A stretch of 30,441 nucleotides of DNA from assembly GCA_964450755.1 (NCBI GenBank), contig CAYVDJ010000001.1, positions 1 to 30,441 on the forward strand, written 5' to 3'. The notes beneath the pieces were generated by a model. The model worked only from the letters and a program-made list of their open reading frames with translations, ran no database searches and was not told the DNA's origin. This DNA is from JAADDG01 sp964450755. GTDB taxonomy: Bacteria; Campylobacterota; Campylobacteria; Campylobacterales; JAADDG01. Positions 16,350 to 25,204 of the stretch are shown in pieces. How positions within the stretch are numbered: the stretch's first letter is position 1; each line of letters starts with the position of its first letter. The position numbers and the translations under genes were made by a program.

Positions 16350-16619
16350 ATGCAAGGCGGAGGTAATATTTTAGCTTCATTGTTCCCACTGATTATTTTA
16401 TTTGCGATTTTTTACTTTTTGATCATACGCCCACAACAAAAACAGGCTAAGACTCACAAAGAGATGTTGGCGTCTTTGAAAAAAGGCGACAAGATTATAA
16501 CAAACGGAGGCTTAATTTGTGAAGTGGTAAAGGCGGAAGAGGATTATATAAAAGCTGAGATAAGCAATAATACGATAGTTAAAATTTCCAAAGACTATAT
16601 TTCTAAAAAGATAGATTAA
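16350..16619 (+). CDS. yajC: Preprotein translocase subunit YajC
   Basis: YajC is the small accessory membrane subunit of the SecDF-YajC complex, which aids Sec-dependent export. One transmembrane segment (LASLFPLIILFAIFYFLII) is followed by the family motif IRPQQKQ and a cytoplasmic tail with KKGDKIITNGGL. Two ATGs are possible. The first (16344) overlaps its own AAAGGA site, whereas the second (16350) has AAAGGA (16339-16344) at the correct distance, so I choose 16350 (89 residues). The TAA overlaps the secD ATG by one base. Confidence 0.93.
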   Translation: MQGGGNILASLFPLIILFAIFYFLIIRPQQKQAKTHKEMLASLKKGDKIITNGGLICEVVKAEEDYIKAEISNNTIVKISKDYISKKID

Positions 16620-18199
16620 TGGGAAAAATGCTAAATTACAGATTGGTTATTTTTGCATTGGCATTTATTTTTGGATTGGTTTTTTCCATTCCGAGCTTTT
16701 TACAGCTTGATAAAGGTGCAAAAATTTCACTGGGGTTGGATTTACAAGGCGGTCTTCATATGCTTCTTGGTGTCAAAACAGAAGAGGCATTAAAATCCAA
16801 ACTAAAATCTATCGCTTCTTCCATCAAATATTTTACGGATGATGAAGAGATTTTGATAGATGATCTAAGAGTTAAATCCAATCAGGTAGAATTTACTCTT
16901 TTGGATGAAGATGAACGACCAAAAATTGAGAAGATGTTAAAAGAGATTAAAGGTATAGAGTTAAAACAAGATGGTAGTAAATATGTCTTAACTCTTACTC
17001 CCAAAGAGAAAGAGTCTGTCAAAGAGTATGCTATCAAACAGGCGGTTGATACGATAAGAAACAGACTTGATCAGTTCGGACTTGCAGAACCAAATGTTGC
17101 CAAACAGGGCAAAGACAAGATTTTGGTTGAACTCCCCGGTATAAAAACTCCCGAACAGGAACAAAGAGCAAGAGAACTTATAGCAAAAGCCGCTCATTTG
17201 CAACTCATGGCGATAGATGAAAAACATGCAGATCAGGTTTACAAGATGAATGAAGCGGAAGCGGAAGAGTATGGGGATTTGATTCTTCCTGATGCAAAAA
17301 GCGAAAAGGTAAAACATCTTGTGCATGAGGTTCCCATACTTGACGGAAGTATGCTGACAGATGCGAGAGTGGCATTTGACCAATCCAATCAGCCTGTTAT
17401 CAATTTCAGTTTAAACAGTGCCGGAGCGAGGATATTTGGCGATTTTACCGGAAAGAATGTAGGAAATCATCTTGCTATCGTTTTGGATAACAAAGTCTAT
17501 TCGGCACCGGTTATCAGAGAGAGGATAGGCGGAGGAAGCGGTCAGATAAGCGGCGGTTTTTCAGTGGAAGAGGCGCATGATGTGGCTATCGCTCTAAGAA
17601 GCGGTGCGCTTTTGGCTCCGGTTGTCATGCTTGAAAAAAGAAGTGTAGGTCCTTCTCTTGGTGCCGACAGCATAAAAGCAAGTTTTATGGCTTTGGTTTT
17701 GGGGTTTTTACTTGTTGTTGTTTTTATGGTTGTCTATTACGGAATGGCGGGATTGATAGCGGATATTGCATTGGTTGCAAATCTCTTTTTAATTATTGCC
17801 GTTATGGCGCTTTTTGGTGCCACTTTGACACTGCCGGGAATGGCGGGTATCGTTTTGACCGTCGGTATGGCGGTAGATGCCAATGTTATTATCAATGAGC
17901 GGATTCGTGAACTTTTCCATCAGGGAGCAACCGTCAGCAAAGCGATAGATAAAGGTTATGATAATGCCATGAGTGCCATTTTGGACGCAAATATCACAAC
18001 ACTTATCGCGGCTGTCATACTTTATGCCTATGGTACGGGACCGATAAAAGGTTTTGCCATTACAATGAGTATAGGAATTTTGGCCTCTATGCTAACGGCG
18101 ATTTTGGGTACACACGGTATCTATGAATATCTGCTTCCAAAAATAGAGAGAAGTAAAAAGCTTGGTTTTTGGTTTGGTATAAAAAGGGAGGCTAAGTAG
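16619..18199 (+). CDS. secD: Protein translocase subunit SecD
   Basis: This 526-residue RND-fold membrane protein uses the proton gradient with SecF to pull exported proteins into the periplasm. It has an N-terminal transmembrane helix (about 8-27), the conserved GLDLQGGLH motif (39-47), a large periplasmic region, and five C-terminal helices containing GMAVDANVIINERIRE, the signature of SecD helix 4. Length is normal for SecD proteins of this phylum (about 500-530). It is coupled to yajC through TAATG and is followed directly by secF with no gap. A second ATG three codons in is an equally good start. Confidence 0.96.
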   Translation: MGKMLNYRLVIFALAFIFGLVFSIPSFLQLDKGAKISLGLDLQGGLHMLLGVKTEEALKSKLKSIASSIKYFTDDEEILIDDLRVKSNQVEFTLLDEDERPKIEKMLKEIKGIELKQDGSKYVLTLTPKEKESVKEYAIKQAVDTIRNRLDQFGLAEPNVAKQGKDKILVELPGIKTPEQEQRARELIAKAAHLQLMAIDEKHADQVYKMNEAEAEEYGDLILPDAKSEKVKHLVHEVPILDGSMLTDARVAFDQSNQPVINFSLNSAGARIFGDFTGKNVGNHLAIVLDNKVYSAPVIRERIGGGSGQISGGFSVEEAHDVAIALRSGALLAPVVMLEKRSVGPSLGADSIKASFMALVLGFLLVVVFMVVYYGMAGLIADIALVANLFLIIAVMALFGATLTLPGMAGIVLTVGMAVDANVIINERIRELFHQGATVSKAIDKGYDNAMSAILDANITTLIAAVILYAYGTGPIKGFAITMSIGILASMLTAILGTHGIYEYLLPKIERSKKLGFWFGIKREAK

Positions 18200-19171
18200 A
18201 TGGAAATTTTTAAAAGCAGTAAAATTTATGATTTTATGGGTAAAAGCAAGATATTTATTGCGATATCTATTTTGTTTATTTTGACTTCTTTTGCTCTTTT
18301 GTTTACAAAAGGTCTTAATTACGGTATCGATTTTGCGGGTGGTACTCTTGTGCAAGTCAGATATGATCATAAAGCTCCGATAAAAGATATAAGAGAGAGT
18401 ATCAAAAAAGACAAAATGTTCAAAAATGCCTCTATAACGGAGTTTGGATCTCCCAATGAAATTGTTATAAGATTTTCGACAAGCTCTTCTTCGGTAGGAG
18501 TGGATGTAGGAGACAAAGTAAGAGGACTTTTGAAATCAACAGGAAAATTTGAGGTCAGAAGAGTTGATATGGTTGGACCAAAAGTCGGAAACGAGCTTAG
18601 AGAAAAAGGTTTGATGGCTATGGTTCTTTCGATAATTGCCATTTTGATCTATGTTGCTTTCAGATTTGAGTGGCGTTTTGGTCTTGCCTCGATATTGGCT
18701 CTTATCCATGATGTTTCTATCTCTTTGGGATTTGTTTCTCTTGTCGGAATTGATGTCAATCTCGATATCTTGGCGGCAATTTTGACGATCATGGGTTATT
18801 CTCTAAATGATACGATTATCGTTTTTGACAGAATCAGAGAGGGTATCAAAGAGACAAAAGTGATGAATCTGTTTGAGATCATCAATGATTCCGTAACCAA
18901 AACTCTATCAAGAACAACTCTTACCTCATTAACGACATTTTTTGTTGTTTTGACTCTCTATCTTTTTGGAGGAGAGATCATCAGAGGTTTTAGTTTTACT
19001 CTTTTGGTGGGTATCATAGTAGGTACATACAGTTCGATCTTTATTGCTTCTCCTTTTCTTAAATGGCTTGGTTTTGATGTAGCAAAATTTAAACAAAAAG
19101 AGCTTGAAAAAGAGAAAAGAGAAAGAGAAAAAGAGAAAATGAGACAGATGTACGAAGGCGGAGTAGTCTGA
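18200..19171 (+). CDS. secF: Protein translocase subunit SecF
   Basis: This 323-residue partner of SecD has an N-terminal helix (about 18-37), the GIDFAGGT motif (42-49) and a C-terminal set of membrane helices with the SLNDTIIVFDRIRE signature. It ends in a highly charged Lys/Glu/Arg tail (about 294-318), probably cytoplasmic. The ATG directly follows the secD stop, and a strong GGGAGG site lies within the end of secD, so production of the two should be balanced. Length matches E. coli SecF (323). Confidence 0.96.
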   Translation: MEIFKSSKIYDFMGKSKIFIAISILFILTSFALLFTKGLNYGIDFAGGTLVQVRYDHKAPIKDIRESIKKDKMFKNASITEFGSPNEIVIRFSTSSSSVGVDVGDKVRGLLKSTGKFEVRRVDMVGPKVGNELREKGLMAMVLSIIAILIYVAFRFEWRFGLASILALIHDVSISLGFVSLVGIDVNLDILAAILTIMGYSLNDTIIVFDRIREGIKETKVMNLFEIINDSVTKTLSRTTLTSLTTFFVVLTLYLFGGEIIRGFSFTLLVGIIVGTYSSIFIASPFLKWLGFDVAKFKQKELEKEKREREKEKMRQMYEGGVV

Positions 19172-19186
19172 TAAAAAGGAATTAAG

Positions 19187-19525
19187 ATGGATTGGGGAAA
19201 GGTTGTATATACATTTTTTGCTTTGATGAGTCTTACGACGACTGCCGGTTTTTTATATGAAGAAAACAGTGTAACTCTGTTTATAGCCGCTTCTATCAAC
19301 CTCGTATCGACTCTTTTAAAGATAGGCGTTAAAAATATTTTGGCGGCAGAGCTTTTTGCAAGTTCGCTTGTTGCGGATTTGCACCTTATCCCCGCCTTTT
19401 TATATGTGCAGTTAACAGAAAATATGAAAGCCGCCATCGCTCTTGCCATAGGTGCGGTTGTGGCGAATGTTTTTTCCATGGCTCTTGTTCTGATAGAGGC
19501 TGCAAAAAGCAAAGAAGAATTTTAA
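19187..19525 (+). CDS. Small integral membrane protein, DUF6394 family
   Basis: This 112-residue hydrophobic protein has about four predicted membrane segments (roughly 6-24, 28-46, 50-75 and 80-103) and a short charged C-terminus. I recognise it from memory as the DUF6394 protein found between secF and leuS in Campylobacterota (the position of HP1548 in H. pylori). No function is established. Its place directly after secF, 15 nt downstream with an AAAGGAA site, could mean a link to protein export, but this may simply be conserved order. No catalytic motifs are visible. Confidence 0.7.
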   Translation: MDWGKVVYTFFALMSLTTTAGFLYEENSVTLFIAASINLVSTLLKIGVKNILAAELFASSLVADLHLIPAFLYVQLTENMKAAIALAIGAVVANVFSMALVLIEAAKSKEEF

Positions 19526-19538
19526 CAGAGGAATTTAT

Positions 19539-21989
19539 ATGGAGTATAAGCCGTTAGAGATTGAAAAAAAATGGCAAAAAATCTGGGAAGAGAAAAGGGC
19601 ATTTGAGCCTGAAGAAGATTATAAAAAACCAAAAAAATATATCCTGAGTATGTTTCCGTATCCAAGCGGCAGGATGCACATGGGACATGTCAGAAACTAC
19701 ACGATAAGCGATGCTTTTGCGAGATTTTACGCAAAAAGAGGATTTAATGTACTTCATCCGATGGGTTGGGATGCTTTTGGTATGCCCGCCGAAAATGCCG
19801 CTATAAAACACGGTATTCATCCGAAAAAATGGACATATTCCAATATAGAGTATATGAGAAAAGAGTTTAAGAGTCTTGGACTCTCTTTTTCAAGCGAGAG
19901 AGAGTTTGCAACCTGTGATGAACTCTATACAAAACATGAGCAGAAAATCTTTATACAGATGTGGCAAAGAGGTTTGATTTATCGTAAAAAGTCTCTTGTA
20001 AACTGGTGTAGGGAATGCCATACCGTTTTGGCAAACGAGCAGGTGATAGAGGGGTGTTGTTGGAGATGTGACAATCCTATCATTCAAAAAGAGATGTATC
20101 AGTACTTTGCAAAAATAACAGATTATGCCCAGGAACTTTTGGATGATCTAAAACAGCTTGAAAAAGGATGGCCAAATCAGGTTGTTACGATGCAGAGAAA
20201 CTGGATCGGAAGAAGTGAGGGATTGGAATTTGACTTTGAACTTACCGATGAATCAAAAAAGATACTGAATAACAAAATAGAAAAATTCGGAGTTTTTACA
20301 ACAAGAGCCGATACGATTTACGGAGTTACCTATGCGGCACTTGCACCGGAACATGAGATCGTTTTGGAACTTTTAAAATCCGATATCATTGACAAAGAGA
20401 CAAAAGAGAAGATCGTAAAAATGCAGTCCGTTCCTCCAAGAGAGAGAGGAGCAAGAGAGAAAGAGGGTATAAAAACCTCTCTTTTTGCACTTCACCCTTT
20501 GACAAAAGAGAAGATTCCTGTATGGATAGCCAATTTTGTTATCGTTGAATACGGAAGCGGAGCGGTGATGAGTGTTCCTGCCCATGATGAGAGAGATTTT
20601 GAATTTGCCAAAAAATATGATCTGCCTGTGAGATATGTGATAAAGCCAAAAGAGAGAGATATCAACTCAGATGAAGCATTTACGGATGAGGGGATAATGA
20701 TAAATTCTGATGGTTTTGACGGAATTTTAAATATTGAGGCAAAAAAGAAGATCATAGAGAGATTTGAAAAAGAGGGGATCGGTAAAAAAGTTATCAATTA
20801 CAAGCTAAGAGATTGGGGACTCAGCCGTCAAAGATACTGGGGAACTCCGATACCTTTGATACATTGTGAAAATTGCGGTACCGTCGAGGCTGATTTAAGT
20901 ACTCTTCCTGTAACCTTGCCTGAAGATGTAGAGATAAAAGGGGAGGGCAATCCTCTTGACAATCATCCTTCATGGAAATATATCAAATGTCCAAAATGCA
21001 AAAAAGATGCTCTAAGAGAAACAGATACTTTGGATACCTTTGTTGAATCGAGCTGGTATTTTCTAAGATATGCCACACCGAGAAAATTTTGGGAAGATGA
21101 GGTTGTTGATAAAAAGAGTGTTGATTACTGGATGAGTGTAGATCAATACATAGGCGGAATAGAACATGCGATACTTCATCTTCTTTATTCAAGATTTTTT
21201 ACAAAAGTGATGAGAGATTTGGGATATGTATCGGTTGATGAACCTTTTACAAATCTTTTGACTCAGGGTATGGTTTTAAAAGACGGTGCCAAAATGAGCA
21301 AATCAAAAGGAAATATCGTAGATCCCGATGATCTGATAGCAAAATACGGAGCCGATACGGCAAGGCTTTTTATCCTTTTTGCAGCGCCTCCGCAAAAAGA
21401 GATTGAGTGGAATGACAGTGCGGTTGAAGGCTCTTTTAAATTTATAAGGCGTTTTGTGGACAGAAGCAGGTTTGTTCAAAAAAGCAGCGAGATTCCAAAA
21501 ATTGATCATGCCTCTTTGTCAAAAGAGGAGAAATATGCAAGAAAAAAAGTGTATGAAGCTTTGAAAAAATCCCATGAAGTCTATAAAAACGGTTATGCTT
21601 TCAATACAATGATAGCTGCCTGTATGGAAGCTTTGAACGCTTTGAGTGATCAAAAAAATGAGGCTGTCTGGAGTGAGGGATATTTTATTCTTTTGAATGT
21701 TTTGGAGCCGGTTATTCCGCATATCTGTTTTGAACTGAGTGAAAATTTCTTTGATCTTAAAAATTTTGGTAATATAGAGATCATAAACGAAGTTTTTGAA
21801 GAGGATACGATAACGATAGTAGTCAGTGTCAACGGTAAAAAAAGAGGTGATATGGAGATAGCCAAAGATACTCAAAAAGAGCAGATTATCCTGGCGGCAA
21901 AAGAGAATGTATCCAAATGGCTTGAAGGTAAAAATATCGTAAAAGAGATTTATGTGCCAAATAAACTGGTCAATCTGGTTGTCAAATAG
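19539..21989 (+). CDS. leuS: Leucyl-tRNA synthetase
   Basis: This class Ia synthetase charges tRNA-Leu. It has 816 residues with the ATP-binding HMGH motif (47-50), the KMSKS loop (585-589) and the CP1 editing domain between them, including TTRADTIYGVTYAALAPEH and the threonine-rich editing region. Two Cys clusters (CRECH...CCWRCDN and CENCG...CPKCKK) mark zinc-binding insertions. The C-terminal domain ends with VNGKKRGDMEIAKD and KEIYVPNKLVNLVVK, typical of bacterial LeuRS. The gene starts 13 nt after the DUF6394 gene and ends 20 nt before lptE. Confidence 0.97.
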   Translation: MEYKPLEIEKKWQKIWEEKRAFEPEEDYKKPKKYILSMFPYPSGRMHMGHVRNYTISDAFARFYAKRGFNVLHPMGWDAFGMPAENAAIKHGIHPKKWTYSNIEYMRKEFKSLGLSFSSEREFATCDELYTKHEQKIFIQMWQRGLIYRKKSLVNWCRECHTVLANEQVIEGCCWRCDNPIIQKEMYQYFAKITDYAQELLDDLKQLEKGWPNQVVTMQRNWIGRSEGLEFDFELTDESKKILNNKIEKFGVFTTRADTIYGVTYAALAPEHEIVLELLKSDIIDKETKEKIVKMQSVPPRERGAREKEGIKTSLFALHPLTKEKIPVWIANFVIVEYGSGAVMSVPAHDERDFEFAKKYDLPVRYVIKPKERDINSDEAFTDEGIMINSDGFDGILNIEAKKKIIERFEKEGIGKKVINYKLRDWGLSRQRYWGTPIPLIHCENCGTVEADLSTLPVTLPEDVEIKGEGNPLDNHPSWKYIKCPKCKKDALRETDTLDTFVESSWYFLRYATPRKFWEDEVVDKKSVDYWMSVDQYIGGIEHAILHLLYSRFFTKVMRDLGYVSVDEPFTNLLTQGMVLKDGAKMSKSKGNIVDPDDLIAKYGADTARLFILFAAPPQKEIEWNDSAVEGSFKFIRRFVDRSRFVQKSSEIPKIDHASLSKEEKYARKKVYEALKKSHEVYKNGYAFNTMIAACMEALNALSDQKNEAVWSEGYFILLNVLEPVIPHICFELSENFFDLKNFGNIEIINEVFEEDTITIVVSVNGKKRGDMEIAKDTQKEQIILAAKENVSKWLEGKNIVKEIYVPNKLVNLVVK

Positions 21990-22009
21990 AGTATAAAAAG
22001 GTTTTAAAT

Positions 22010-22519
22010 TTGTTTTTTAGATTGTTTGCTTTGATTATTATCCTCTCTTTTTCCGGATGCGGTTATAAACCGGTATCTTACTATTCAAAAGAGGTATTGG
22101 GAGAAAAGATATATGTCAATGTGGAGTCATCACTCCAGGATCCCGAAAATACCGTTTTGATCAAAGATGCGATAAATGAGGTAATAGTCAGCAAACTTCA
22201 TGCCAGATTGACAACAAAACAAAATGCCGATGTAAGACTTTATGTAAAATTAAAAAAAGTTGAGTTTGAGCCGATACAGTATGACAAGAACGGTTTTGTA
22301 ATAGCATACAAAACACATGTTGATCTAAATACGCGATATATATCTCCAAAAAAGGATGAGACGATTATAACAAGCGGAGAGTATGATTTTCCGATAGAAT
22401 CAAATAGTGTAATTTCGGATACAAAAAGATTTGAAGCCATAAAATTTGCTTCCAAAAAGGCAATAGGAGAATTTATATCGGTAATAGGAGTAAAGGGTCT
22501 GTTAAATGACAATAAATGA
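22010..22519 (+). CDS. lptE: LPS assembly lipoprotein LptE
   Basis: LptE plugs the LptD barrel and helps insert lipopolysaccharide into the outer membrane. The 169-residue product begins with a lipoprotein signal peptide whose lipobox LSFSGC puts the acylated residue at C17. The mature part has the small alpha/beta layout of LptE/RlpB proteins, but conservation is low, so the assignment leans on gene order (between leuS and folC in relatives). The start is TTG at 22010, with AAAAGG upstream. The acylation would use Lnt, encoded earlier in this window. The 3' end overlaps the next gene by 14 nt. Confidence 0.75.
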   Translation: MFFRLFALIIILSFSGCGYKPVSYYSKEVLGEKIYVNVESSLQDPENTVLIKDAINEVIVSKLHARLTTKQNADVRLYVKLKKVEFEPIQYDKNGFVIAYKTHVDLNTRYISPKKDETIITSGEYDFPIESNSVISDTKRFEAIKFASKKAIGEFISVIGVKGLLNDNK

Positions 22520-24056
22520 TATTGCCAAAGAGGCAATAGCACTGATAAATCAAAATCGTGAATTGTTAACGCCTGATAATTATTACAAAAGTTTCTGTCT
22601 TATTGCCAAAAAAAGAGGCTATATTGTTGAAGATTGTCAAAAGATAGAAAAATATACAAAAAAACTTGATCCCGTAATCCAAAATGAGGCTAAAAAATTC
22701 TCTATAAGAGAGGTTGATGATTTTTTCTCCTTTTTGATAGGTTATCTTAACCGTTCAACAAATCTTGAGAGCAATACCCATATAACTCATTTAAGCGTAC
22801 TTATAAAAAGACTTTTACAGGCCATCACTCTTTTACATGACAAAGAGGCAAGTGAACTTGCAAGTATATCTCTTGACAGAATAAATTATACCGTTGATAC
22901 CAAATCAATTGAGATGATAAAAAACAAATGGTTTAATTTTATTACCTCTTATGATGATTCCTATCTTGAAAAGCTGGATGTATATTGCAGAACAAACAAA
23001 AAAGATCTTCGCTTAATGACTGAAGAGATACTGAAATGTTTTTCAAAAGAGTGTGATGAATCAACAAAAAAGGTCTATTCCAAAATAGCGCCTGTTATGA
23101 TAGCAGCACTTGTTCCCTCGATAGCTTCGGAAGTTGATGATGAACTTGCCGTTATAAGTTATGAGTTGCAAAATTCTCCGGAATCTTTGGTTGTTGACTC
23201 TTTTTTGGAAGATATCAAAAAGATGATTGTAAGAAGGAAAAAACTTGATGAAGAGAAGGTAAAAGAGAAAGTAACGGTACTTGATTCTCTTTTGGAAGAT
23301 ATCTCTTTTAAAATTATCGATTTGGTCAAAAAGAGCAATCTCAGCAATGAGAAAATAAAAAAGATAACAAATGATATAAAAAATACCAATTTTAAAGAAG
23401 ATACTTTAGAAACCATTCAAAAGAAACTTTTAAAAATAGCCCAGTCATTGGAGATTGAAACAGAAAATCTCTCTTCAAGAATGGAGAATAATCAGGTTGT
23501 CATACAACATCTTTACAATAGAGTCAAAAAGTTGGAAAAAGCCCTTCATGTTGCAAAAAAAGAGATAAAGATAGACTTTTTGACTTCAATTCTCTCAAAA
23601 AGGGGATTGGAAGAGGAGATGCATAAAGCAGAAGAGGGATATAAAAGATACGGTACCAATTTTTCCATCTGTTTTTTTGATATTGACTACTTCAAGATAA
23701 TAAACGATACCTATGGACATGAAGCGGGAGATGTTATACTTAAAAGTATCGGAGAGTTATTTAAAAAATATGCAAGAGAAGTAGATATTGTTGGCAGATA
23801 CGGCGGTGAAGAGTTTGTGGTGGTACTGCCGAATGTTACTTTAAGAGGTGCATTGAAATTTGCAAACAAAATGAGAACTCTTGTAAAATCAAACCGTTTT
23901 ATATATAAAAATGAACGAATCTATGTTTCCATAAGCGGGGGAGTAACGGAGAGAAAAGATCATAAAAGCCTCGAAGAGGCTATAAACTCTGCGGATGAGA
24001 TGCTTTATAAAGCCAAAAATTCCGGTAGAAACAAGATAATGCCGGAGTTTGGATGA
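22506..24056 (+). CDS. GGDEF diguanylate cyclase
   Basis: This 516-residue protein should make the second messenger c-di-GMP from two GTP. The C-terminal GGDEF domain (about 345-516) is intact, with the substrate loop DIDYFKIINDTYGHEAGD and the active-site GGEEF at 433-437. An inhibitory-site RxxD (R424-D427) sits five residues before the active site, so product inhibition is likely. The N-terminal 330 residues are mostly helical and hydrophilic, with a coiled-coil stretch around 315-345 before the cyclase domain, and show no membrane segment or recognised sensor domain. It overlaps lptE by 14 nt and shares an ATGA with folC. Its signal is unknown. Confidence 0.92.
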   Translation: MTINDIAKEAIALINQNRELLTPDNYYKSFCLIAKKRGYIVEDCQKIEKYTKKLDPVIQNEAKKFSIREVDDFFSFLIGYLNRSTNLESNTHITHLSVLIKRLLQAITLLHDKEASELASISLDRINYTVDTKSIEMIKNKWFNFITSYDDSYLEKLDVYCRTNKKDLRLMTEEILKCFSKECDESTKKVYSKIAPVMIAALVPSIASEVDDELAVISYELQNSPESLVVDSFLEDIKKMIVRRKKLDEEKVKEKVTVLDSLLEDISFKIIDLVKKSNLSNEKIKKITNDIKNTNFKEDTLETIQKKLLKIAQSLEIETENLSSRMENNQVVIQHLYNRVKKLEKALHVAKKEIKIDFLTSILSKRGLEEEMHKAEEGYKRYGTNFSICFFDIDYFKIINDTYGHEAGDVILKSIGELFKKYAREVDIVGRYGGEEFVVVLPNVTLRGALKFANKMRTLVKSNRFIYKNERIYVSISGGVTERKDHKSLEEAINSADEMLYKAKNSGRNKIMPEFG

Positions 24057-25204
24057 GTTTGAAAGATTTTTTGGATAACAAACCTCTTTTTTATAAAGAG
24101 ATTGATTATACAAGAATGCCAAAGGCATGGGAGAGTGTAAAGAAGCATTTTTCGCTTCCCAAAATTATCCATATAGTAGGAACCAACGGCAAAGGGAGCA
24201 GTGGTAGATTTTTGGCATACTTTCTTTATAAATCGGGATTTAAAACTGCTCATTATACATCTCCTCATATACTTGATTTTAACGAAAGAATCTGGATAAA
24301 CGGTAAAAATATCAGTGATGAACTGTTAGAAAAGAGTCATGAAAAGCTTTTATCTGTTTTAGATCCGTTTTTTCAGGAAACTCTCTCGTATTTTGAATAT
24401 ACAACTCTTTTGGCAATGATGGCAATGCAGGATAATGAGTATGTCATACTTGAAGCCGGTCTTGGCGGAGAGTATGATGCGACAGCTGTATTTGACAATA
24501 TTTTGACTCTTTGTACCGTTATAGACTATGATCACAGAGATTTTTTAGGTAACAGTATAAAAGAGATAGCAAGAACTAAGCTAAATGCGGCACAAAAAAG
24601 TCTGATTATAGGTGAACAACAATATCTTGAAGTTTATGCTGAAGCAGAGAAAATCAAGCTTGAAAAAAATATAGAAGTCTATCTATATAATCATTTTTTA
24701 ACAAATGATGAGTTAATATTATTTGGTAGATTTATCAGAAAAGAAAAATTACCCTCTTTCCTCTATAAAAATTTGACTTTATCACTATCAGCGGTTAAAT
24801 TTTTAGGACATAGTGTCGATGTAGGTAAGATAGAAGGGATTTCACTGTTTGGCAGATGTCAAAAGATTGCAGATAATGTAACTGTTGATGTAGGACATAA
24901 TCCTTTGGCGGCAAAAGTTCTTTTGGAACATTTTAAAGGCAAAAGGATAGTTCTTGTCTATAACAGTTTAAAAGACAAAGAGTTCTCTTTGATTTTGAAG
25001 ATTTTAAAGCCTGTTGTAAAAAGGGTCGAGATCATATCTTTTGAAGATCAAAGGGTTGCAAAAAAGGAAGATATTATAAAAGTTTTAAATGATTTGTCTT
25101 TGGAATTTTGTGATTTTCAAAAGATAAACGAGAAAGAGCAATATCTGGTTTTTGGTTCTTTTTTGGTGGTTGAGTCATTTTTGAAGGTCTTTAATGAAAA
25201 ATAA
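24053..25204 (+). CDS. folC: Dihydrofolate/folylpolyglutamate synthase FolC
   Basis: FolC adds glutamate to dihydropteroate and to folates, using ATP. The 383-residue protein has the P-loop GTNGKGSS (43-50), followed by AHYTSPHILDFNERIWING, which binds the folate substrate, and EAGLGGEYDAT. The family's DHRDFLG motif (in a YDHRDFLGNSIKEIARTK segment) and the late DVGHNPLA motif are present. It is somewhat shorter than E. coli FolC (422). It overlaps the upstream cyclase (ATGA) and the downstream M23 gene by 11 nt, all in one operon. Confidence 0.94.
   Translation: MSLKDFLDNKPLFYKEIDYTRMPKAWESVKKHFSLPKIIHIVGTNGKGSSGRFLAYFLYKSGFKTAHYTSPHILDFNERIWINGKNISDELLEKSHEKLLSVLDPFFQETLSYFEYTTLLAMMAMQDNEYVILEAGLGGEYDATAVFDNILTLCTVIDYDHRDFLGNSIKEIARTKLNAAQKSLIIGEQQYLEVYAEAEKIKLEKNIEVYLYNHFLTNDELILFGRFIRKEKLPSFLYKNLTLSLSAVKFLGHSVDVGKIEGISLFGRCQKIADNVTVDVGHNPLAAKVLLEHFKGKRIVLVYNSLKDKEFSLILKILKPVVKRVEIISFEDQRVAKKEDIIKVLNDLSLEFCDFQKINEKEQYLVFGSFLVVESFLKVFNEK

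Noticed and set aside
18958..19512. Open frame of 184 codons on the minus strand
   Set aside because: It is antisense to secF and the DUF6394 gene, both well supported. Its Ser/Lys/Ala-rich composition mirrors their codons and no motif is visible.
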